DNA of 64,000 bases, from assembly GCF_004359985.1 (NCBI RefSeq), contig NZ_SMRO01000001.1:620001-684000 (forward strand), read 5' to 3'. This stretch comes from Paraburkholderia flava (GTDB lineage Bacteria > Pseudomonadota > Gammaproteobacteria > Burkholderiales > Burkholderiaceae). This document shows, piece after piece, positions 58,414 through 64,000 of this stretch. The first letter of the stretch is position 1; each line of letters begins with the position of its first letter. A program made the position numbers and the translations under genes. The notes beneath the pieces were generated by a model that saw only the letters and a list, made by a program, of their open reading frames with translations, had not been told where the DNA came from and made no database searches.

Positions 58414-59221
58414 GGCTCGTCAGTCCTTGCTTCCGTGATGCCGTCACAGTCAATACCGCGACCATCGACCATCTGCCAATCGTCCGCAAAACACGTAGCG
58501 GCCCCAGTAGTGCATCGAGCAATGCGGAACGCCCTCGCGTCTGCGCGCGTCGTGCCGCATCGAGACTACTCGGCATTGTTTCGAAAGCCTCCCAGACTAC
58601 ATACGGGCGAAGCTCAGCAACGCAGATACCTCCGCGATCCCGATGTAACGGCCAGTCATCGATCAGCATGTCGGTCGCTCTTTCGGTATGAGCCAACGCT
58701 TTTCTTGCGCCTTCGGGACTAATCCAGTAGCCGACAGTTCCGCTCGTCCACTGCTTGAACGGTATGCCAACGGTCAATCCGCCGACGAGGCGCAACCGCT
58801 TCAACGGTTCACGTAGATACGCGCGTTTCGCATCCGCTTGACGTAACTTGGAGCGACCGAGCAAAACAATATCGGCGGCCGCATTCAATCCTCGTTCTTC
58901 GGCGGTCAGCACGTGTTCGAAGAATCCGTTGTCCAGCAGCGCATCGTCCTCCAGGACCACAGCGGACCGACCCAATGTCACGACTTTTCTCCAGACTGCC
59001 CGGTGACTCATAAAGCACCCGATCTCGCCACGCGTCAGCATGCGACCGTAGCGCCGAACGGCGGCGCTACGATCAGTCATCGAATCGATCTCCGAATCGG
59101 TCAGGCAGCGCGCATCGAACGCATCTTCGAAACGGAATGCCACGCTGCGGTCGTTCAATGCCTTCGCGATCGACGGACGCCGTTCAGACAATGCGAGCGA
59201 AATAACAAAAATATCGAACAT
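58406..59221 (-). CDS. Glycosyltransferase family 25
   Basis: 271 aa from the ATG at 59221 (a GTG at 59227 is also possible). IFVISLALSERRPSIAKALND begins the GT25 domain (about 4-24), FEDAFDARCLTDSEID follows, and GEIGCFMSHRAVWRKVVTLGRSAVVLEDDALLDNGFFEHVL (about 66-106, in part) carries the EDD metal-binding motif. The middle contains VGIPFKQWTSGTVGYWISPEGARK. Relatives are LPS glucosyl/galactosyltransferases. The C-terminal about 50 residues, LDAARRAQTRGRSALLDALL, are basic and amphipathic, probably a membrane anchor. Confidence 0.87.
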   Translation of the reverse strand: MFDIFVISLALSERRPSIAKALNDRSVAFRFEDAFDARCLTDSEIDSMTDRSAAVRRYGRMLTRGEIGCFMSHRAVWRKVVTLGRSAVVLEDDALLDNGFFEHVLTAEERGLNAAADIVLLGRSKLRQADAKRAYLREPLKRLRLVGGLTVGIPFKQWTSGTVGYWISPEGARKALAHTERATDMLIDDWPLHRDRGGICVAELRPYVVWEAFETMPSSLDAARRAQTRGRSALLDALLGPLRVLRTIGRWSMVAVLTVTASRKQGLTSHE

Positions 59222-59231
59222 GGACACGCGT

Positions 59232-60563
59232 CTATCGGTTCAGTAGCTGAGTGAAATGGGCGCGTAACGACGGCGACCTTGCGATCAGGAAAAGATAGGC
59301 GCCCAGAATCGCCGCCTCGGCGATCAGGAAAGCAATCGCAGCCCCCTCGGCACCGAAGTGCGGCGCAAGGGAAAACGCCAGCACGATATTCAGAACGCCT
59401 GCCGCAAGCATCACGCCGGAGCGTCGACGGGTGCCACCAAACGGCACGATGACCTGCAGTCCGAGGAAATAGGCAAGATTGCCGAATAGTGTCGCGACGC
59501 AGAGCAGCGTCAGTGCGGCCGCCGATCCTTCATAACGGGCACCTAGTATCAGGTTCGTCAACGGTTCCGCAAGACACGCGATCACCACTACGCCCGTACC
59601 CGTTGTCGCCACCGTTGCGATTGCGCCGAATACAGTAAGCTTTGCAGCATCGCGGATGCGCTCCGGACGAAGCTCCGCAAATAGCGCCGAGATGCGCGGA
59701 TACAGCACCGTGTTGATCTGGGCCGGCACCATATTGCCAACCGTCTTCAGCTTGTCTGCGGCGGCGTAGAGGCCAACCTGATATGAACCCGCTGTGGACC
59801 CGAGAATGATCGCGTTGGTCGCACTGAACAGACTGACAGAAGCACTCGCGGCAAACATGTCGGCGCCCTGTCTCAATCGCGCCCACACAGCTACCCATGA
59901 CGTCTCTGGCCGTCCAAGCAAGCCAAGGCGCGACACGACAACAAGCGAAAATACCCCACCGATGAACGGTGCTGCGGCCTGGATCGCTACCGCTGCGGCA
60001 ACGTCGTCAGCATTGCGCACGAACAGGAACGTCAGCGGCAACGTGACAAAGCGAGCGCCAAGCGACAAGGTTGCAAAGAGCGAAAACCGCTCGAGACCTT
60101 GCAGCAGCCAGTTAAGCGTAAACACGTTACTGACCACAACGAGCCACGATATCAGCATCACAGGTACGGCAACCGCGATACGTGGGTCCAGATAAAGCAC
60201 CAGCAACAGCGCCGCGAAAGACAGCACGCAGAGGCATGCCTTCGCGCCCATGATCGACCAGATCAACTCGTTGAGACTGGCGGAGGAGCCCCGAGACTCG
60301 GCCACCGCGCGTGGCCCGCTAAGATTAAAACCCCATTCGGTCAACACGGTTCCGTAGATCGTCATCGCCGTCACGTAACCGAGTACGCCAAACTGCGCCG
60401 GTCCCAGTACGCGCGTCAGATAGGGAAACGTGACGAGCGGTACGAGGTAATTGCCGATCTGCCAAAGCAGCATTGCCGAGAAATTCCGGCCGAGACTCTT
60501 CGCGGGTCCCGTCACAGGAATAGCCGCAACCGAGCCGAGGCTGGACGGATCACTCATCGTCAT
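59232..60563 (-). CDS. Wzx-like polysaccharide flippase
   Basis: 443 aa with about 12-14 membrane segments of the MATE/Wzx type. The first blocks LGRNFSAMLLWQIGNYLVPLVTFPYLTRVLGPAQFGVLGYV (about 23-63, in part) match polysaccharide-transporter proteins, as does the GFNLSGPRAVAESRGSS loop. It should move the lipid-linked repeat unit from the cytoplasmic to the periplasmic leaflet. Its start lies 3 nt after the wecC stop and the GT25 gene follows 10 nt after its stop, so it is deep inside the operon. Confidence 0.92.
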   Translation of the reverse strand: MTMSDPSSLGSVAAIPVTGPAKSLGRNFSAMLLWQIGNYLVPLVTFPYLTRVLGPAQFGVLGYVTAMTIYGTVLTEWGFNLSGPRAVAESRGSSASLNELIWSIMGAKACLCVLSFAALLLVLYLDPRIAVAVPVMLISWLVVVSNVFTLNWLLQGLERFSLFATLSLGARFVTLPLTFLFVRNADDVAAAVAIQAAAPFIGGVFSLVVVSRLGLLGRPETSWVAVWARLRQGADMFAASASVSLFSATNAIILGSTAGSYQVGLYAAADKLKTVGNMVPAQINTVLYPRISALFAELRPERIRDAAKLTVFGAIATVATTGTGVVVIACLAEPLTNLILGARYEGSAAALTLLCVATLFGNLAYFLGLQVIVPFGGTRRRSGVMLAAGVLNIVLAFSLAPHFGAEGAAIAFLIAEAAILGAYLFLIARSPSLRAHFTQLLNR

Positions 60564-60566
60564 CGC

Positions 60567-61823
60567 TCAACCCGCCATCCGGGCTTCGGCCAACACCCCC
60601 CGCGTATCAATCACCACCTTCGCCTGCAACCTCACCGGGTCGATCCGTCTAAACTGCGTGTGATCGACAAGAATCACCACCACGTCCGCCTGCGCGAGCG
60701 TGCCCGACAGATCGCCCAACCGCACCTTGCCATCCAGCGACGGCGGCAACGCTTCGACGTTCGGCTCCACCGCAATCACCTGCCCTTCGAATCGATCCGC
60801 AAGCTGGCTCACGATCTCGATCGCCGGACTCTCGCGCAGATCGTCGATGTTCGCCTTGAACGCGAGCCCGAGGCACGCGATCACCGGTTCACGGAAGCGC
60901 TTCGCCGCGCGCTCGACCCTCTCCACCACATAACGCGGCTTCTCATCATTCACCGCCCTAGCCGTCCTGATCAACCGCGCATGCTCCGGCGCCGAATCCA
61001 CGATGAACCACGGATCCACCGCAATACAATGCCCGCCCACCCCAGGCCCCGGCTGCAAAATACTCACGCGCGGATGACGGTTAGCCAGCCGGATCAGTTC
61101 CCAGACATTGATGTCGAGCTTGTCCGAAATAATCGACAGCTCGTTGGCGAACGCGATATTGACGTCGCGAAACGAGTTCTCCGTCAGCTTGCACATCTCG
61201 GCCGTACGCGCATCGGTCAGCACGCATTCGCCGCGCACAAAGGTCTGATACAACTCGGCCGCCGTCTCGCTACAACGACGCGTCATCCCGCCGATCACCC
61301 GATCGTTCTCCACCAGCTCGCGGATCACGTGCCCCGGCAACACGCGCTCGGGGCAATGCGCAACACGAATATCCGACGCTTCACCTGTCTGCTGCGGAAA
61401 ACTCAGATCAGGCCGCATCTCGGCAAGCCACGCAGCGACCTTCTCGGTGGTACCGACTGGCGACGTCGATTCGAGCACGACCAGATCGCCCGGCTTCAGC
61501 ACGCTCGCGATCGCGCGGCTCGCGGCCTCGACGTAAGTCAGGTCCGGCTTGTGCCCCTCGCCGAACGGCGTCGGCACGGCGATCAGAAATGCATCAGCCG
61601 GTTCGGGTTCGGTCGTCGCGCGCAGATGACCTTGCGTGACCGCCGCGCGCACGAGCATGTCGAGTTCGGGCTCGACGATGTGCACTTCGCCGCGATTGAT
61701 CGTGTCGACGGTCGTGCGATTCACGTCGACGCCGACAACGGTCTTTCGCCGCGCTGCGAACGCGGCCGCGGTGGGCAAGCCGATATAGCCGAGCCCGATG
61801 ATGGAAATAACGTCGAATGACAT
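60567..61823 (-). CDS. wecC: UDP-N-acetyl-D-mannosamine dehydrogenase
   Basis: 418 aa. The NAD Rossmann motif IGLGYIGLPTAAAFAARRKTVVGVDVN (about 9-35, in part) is followed by PVGTTEKVAAWLAEMR, the UDP-sugar dehydrogenase segment FVRGECVLTDARTAEMCKLTENSFRDVNIAFANELSII (about 188-225, in part, with active-site Lys/Asn region) and GPGVGGHCIAVDPWF (about 264-278), whose Cys is catalytic. It oxidises UDP-ManNAc to UDP-ManNAcA with two NAD. The wecB gene lies 27 bp upstream in the operon, supporting the specific substrate. Confidence 0.93.
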   Translation of the reverse strand: MSFDVISIIGLGYIGLPTAAAFAARRKTVVGVDVNRTTVDTINRGEVHIVEPELDMLVRAAVTQGHLRATTEPEPADAFLIAVPTPFGEGHKPDLTYVEAASRAIASVLKPGDLVVLESTSPVGTTEKVAAWLAEMRPDLSFPQQTGEASDIRVAHCPERVLPGHVIRELVENDRVIGGMTRRCSETAAELYQTFVRGECVLTDARTAEMCKLTENSFRDVNIAFANELSIISDKLDINVWELIRLANRHPRVSILQPGPGVGGHCIAVDPWFIVDSAPEHARLIRTARAVNDEKPRYVVERVERAAKRFREPVIACLGLAFKANIDDLRESPAIEIVSQLADRFEGQVIAVEPNVEALPPSLDGKVRLGDLSGTLAQADVVVILVDHTQFRRIDPVRLQAKVVIDTRGVLAEARMAG

Positions 61824-61850
61824 GGTGTGTGGTCTCTTCGCTTTTTGTGT

Positions 61851-63029
61851 TCAATGCACGGCGACGGGTTGCAGCGCGGCGGTCGCGTTCGGCCACAACG
61901 CTGCCGGCAGCGCCGCAGCGATCCGCTCGCATGCGCGGCCGTCGCCGTACGGGTTGTGCGCGCGGCTCATCGCGTCGTATTCGCTTCTATCGTTCAACAG
62001 GCGCTCGACGGTATCGGCGATACGCTGCGCGTCGGTGCCGACAAGTCGTACGGTTCCCGCTGCAACGGCCTCGGGACGCTCAGTGGTATCGCGCATCACG
62101 AGCACCGGTTTGCCGAGTGACGGCGCCTCTTCCTGGATGCCGCCGGAGTCGGTCAGGATCAGCCACGCGCGCGTCATCAGGTACACGAACTGCAGGTACT
62201 CCTGCGGCTCGATCAACACGACGTTGCGCACGTTGCCGAGCAACCGGTTCACGGGCTCGCGGACGTTCGGATTCAGATGCACCGGATAAACGATCTGTAC
62301 CTGCGGATGCTTTTCAGCGATGCGCAGCAGCGCCGCGCAGATGTCCTCGAAACCCTGACCGAAGTTCTCGCGTCGATGTCCGGTGACGAGGATCATCTGT
62401 TTCGTTTCGTCGAGAAACGGGAACATCTGGTGCAGGCGTTGCGCGAGATCGCGTTCGCGGTTCAGTCGCGTCTGCACGGCGAGCAACGCGTCGATCACGG
62501 TATTACCCGTCACGACGATCCGCTCCTGCGCAATACCTTCGCGCAGCAAATTACCGCGCGATGTTTCCGTCGGTGCGAAGTGGTGCGCGGCGAGCGCGGC
62601 GGTCAGCTTGCGGTTCGCTTCCTCGGGCCACGGCGAATACAGGTTGCCGGTGCGCAATCCCGCTTCGACGTGCCCGACCGGCACGCGTCGGTAGTACGCA
62701 GCAAGCGACGTCGCGAACGTCGTCGTGGTGTCGCCGTGCACGAGCACGAGGTCCGGGCGGCTCGCTTCCAGCACCGGGTCGAGCTTGCCGAGCAGATGAC
62801 CGGTCAGGTCGGTCAACGTCTGGCCGGCGCGCATCACGTCGAGGTCGTAGTCGGGTGTAATCGCGAACAGGTCGAGCACCTGGTCGAGCATCTGCCGATG
62901 CTGCGCAGTGACGCACACTTCGCAGTCGACGTGCGCCATTGCGCGCAGGCGATGCACGAGCGGCGCCATCTTGATCGCCTCGGGCCGCGTGCCGAACGTC
63001 ACGAGAATCTTCTTTCTTTCGATGTCCAT
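61851..63029 (-). CDS. wecB: UDP-N-acetylglucosamine 2-epimerase (non-hydrolysing)
   Basis: 392 aa from the ATG at 63029. [23 protein letters not shown] (about 8-30) is the family signature. [32 protein letters not shown] (about 91-122, in part), [24 protein letters not shown] and [23 protein letters not shown] complete the substrate and active-site blocks. It converts UDP-GlcNAc to UDP-ManNAc, the substrate of the adjacent wecC product. The gap to the Wzc-like gene is 20 bp. It is complete and normal in length. Confidence 0.94.
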   Translation of the reverse strand: MDIERKKILVTFGTRPEAIKMAPLVHRLRAMAHVDCEVCVTAQHRQMLDQVLDLFAITPDYDLDVMRAGQTLTDLTGHLLGKLDPVLEASRPDLVLVHGDTTTTFATSLAAYYRRVPVGHVEAGLRTGNLYSPWPEEANRKLTAALAAHHFAPTETSRGNLLREGIAQERIVVTGNTVIDALLAVQTRLNRERDLAQRLHQMFPFLDETKQMILVTGHRRENFGQGFEDICAALLRIAEKHPQVQIVYPVHLNPNVREPVNRLLGNVRNVVLIEPQEYLQFVYLMTRAWLILTDSGGIQEEAPSLGKPVLVMRDTTERPEAVAAGTVRLVGTDAQRIADTVERLLNDRSEYDAMSRAHNPYGDGRACERIAAALPAALWPNATAALQPVAVH

Positions 63030-63049
63030 GGTGTGCTCCGCCCGTCCGT

Positions 63050-64000
63050 TCACTGGCCGCCCAGTTGCGGTTCCTGCTCGTTGCCGCGATATGCGTAACC
63101 GCCGTAGTTGCCGTATTGCGCGGAGCGCAGGCCCGGCCGGAAACCGTTGAACACGACGCCGGTCACCTTCGCGCCGACGCGTTCGATCCGCTTCACCGAT
63201 TCGAGAATTTCGCCGTTGCTGGTCATCCCCGAGCGCGCGGCGAGCAGCACGATGCCGGCGTATGGCGCGAACACGGTCGCATCGGTGACAGGCAGCACGG
63301 GCGGTGCATCGAGCAGCACGATGTCGTAGCGCTGCGACGCCCACGCGATAATCTCGGCCAGGCCGCCGGTGGAAAACAGCTCGACCGGTTGCCCGGTCAA
63401 CGGACCGGCCGGCAGAAAATCGACGTTCGGTGTGATGTCGGTGACGATCGCCTGTTCGATCGGCATGTCGTCGCGCAGCACGTCGGTGAATCCGACGCGT
63501 CCCGGCACACCGAAATCGGCTGCGAGGTGGCCGCGTCGCAGATCGCCGTCGATCAGCAGCACGCGCTTTTTCGACAGGCCGATCAGCGTCGCGAGATTCG
63601 CCGACACGAACGACTTGCCGATGCCGACCGACGGTCCCGTCATCAGCACGACGTTGTTCTCTGGTCGCTCAAGCAGCGCGAACTGCAGCGCGGTGCACAG
63701 GCTGCGCAGCGCTTCGACCGCGGGTTCTTGTGGTCTCGCCAGCGCGAGAATCGACGGCACGTGATCGGAGCGTTCGCCGGGTCGCATCAACTGACGCTGC
63801 GCGACGCTCAGCGGAATCGTCGCGATCACGTTGAGCATCGCGTCGCGTTCGATGTCCATCGGATCGGTGAGTCCACCGAACAGCGCGGCACGTACGACTG
63901 CGGTACCGATGCCGCACAACAAACCAAGCGCGGCGGCAATCGCGACGACGAGCGCACGTTTCGGCTTAACCGATTCGTCCGGCACGACGGCATGATCGAT
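63050..64000 (-). CDS. wzc: Wzc-like tyrosine autokinase of exopolysaccharide export (partial, 5' end outside window)
   Basis: At least 317 residues, the frame staying open to the window edge. A membrane segment ([22 protein letters not shown]) links a missing periplasmic Wzz-like domain to the cytoplasmic BY-kinase. Walker A is [18 protein letters not shown], Walker A' [14 protein letters not shown] and Walker [16 protein letters not shown]. The C-terminal tail is Tyr/Gly-rich ([11 protein letters not shown]), a short version of the autophosphorylated tail. It regulates chain length and export with Wza. The missing N-terminal half and other export genes should lie beyond 64000. Confidence 0.9.
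   Translation of the reverse strand: MDHAVVPDESVKPKRALVVAIAAALGLLCGIGTAVVRAALFGGLTDPMDIERDAMLNVIATIPLSVAQRQLMRPGERSDHVPSILALARPQEPAVEALRSLCTALQFALLERPENNVVLMTGPSVGIGKSFVSANLATLIGLSKKRVLLIDGDLRRGHLAADFGVPGRVGFTDVLRDDMPIEQAIVTDITPNVDFLPAGPLTGQPVELFSTGGLAEIIAWASQRYDIVLLDAPPVLPVTDATVFAPYAGIVLLAARSGMTSNGEILESVKRIERVGAKVTGVVFNGFRPGLRSAQYGNYGGYAYRGNEQEPQLGGQ

Noticed and set aside
1..64000. CRISPR array, tRNA, rRNA, integrase or replication origin
   Set aside because: No regularly spaced direct repeats, cloverleaf-like arms, rRNA stretches, tyrosine/serine recombinase motifs or DnaA-box cluster were recognised by eye. A covariance-model scan would be needed to exclude a diverged tRNA.

Overview
The window is GC-rich proteobacterial DNA. 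It most resembles a Burkholderia/Paraburkholderia-type betaproteobacterium: many genes have G/C-rich third codon positions, there is a Gram-negative porin of the 16-strand beta-barrel type, an imuA-imuB-dnaE2 SOS cassette behind a textbook LexA box, and many paralogous ABC, LysR, Lrp and MocR genes. The species call is an inference from style and gene content; no rRNA or tRNA gene was found in the window.

Layout. (1) 0.2-5.3 kb and 11.6-21.0 kb form an organosulfur scavenging region. It holds three aliphatic-sulfonate-type periplasmic binding proteins, two SsuC-type permeases and one SsuB ATPase. It also holds two flavin-dependent LLM monooxygenases (one SfnG/SsuD-like, one DszA/NtaA-like), a DszC/SfnB-like acyl-CoA-dehydrogenase-fold oxidase, an FAD monooxygenase-like protein, a methyltransferase, and a SoxC-like sulfite dehydrogenase with its cytochrome c. 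(2) An unrelated block at 5.5-11.3 kb interrupts it: a secreted phosphodiester-glycosidase-like protein, a sugar-efflux MFS, a secreted beta-propeller protein, an orphan histidine kinase and a small CsbD-like ORF. (3) 21.1-23.1 kb carries a cupin, an ASCH-domain protein and an aldo/keto reductase. (4) 23.6-28.6 kb is a carbohydrate module (MFS importer, GH31 glycosidase, porin), followed by a LysR regulator, an acyltransferase and a six-cysteine secreted protein.

(5) 31.4-32.9 kb has a ParD-like ribbon-helix-helix gene overlapping a complete methionine aminopeptidase gene, with a 28-bp dyad just upstream. (6) 33.0-38.6 kb is an amino-acid module: permease, D-amino-acid dehydrogenase and LivK-type binding protein, divergent from a MocR regulator. 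(7) 38.6-41.7 kb is a visibly more A/T-rich accessory patch. It has two convergent genes that each carry a PD-(D/E)XK-like nuclease motif, a palindrome before one and a possible 46-aa ORF before the other. This is the best candidate here for an undescribed (defence-like) system. (8) 41.7-44.5 kb has a deacetylase-family gene, an Lrp regulator and three small conserved-looking genes.

(9) 44.5-49.9 kb is the SOS mutagenesis cassette imuA-imuB-dnaE2. The 3' quarter of dnaE2 changes codon style, and a second fossil dnaE2 tail lies 2.2 kb downstream, beyond a DUF3300 lipoprotein gene. This suggests that the end of the gene was replaced by recombination. (10) 52.6-64.0 kb, all on the minus strand, is an exopolysaccharide operon: Wzc-like kinase (cut by the window edge), wecB, wecC, flippase, GT25, polymerase, GT4, lyase, (alpha/alpha)6-barrel-like protein, WecG/TagA-type transferase and a hexapeptide acetyltransferase. 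The wecB-wecC-wecG combination suggests a polymer containing N-acetylmannosaminuronic acid.
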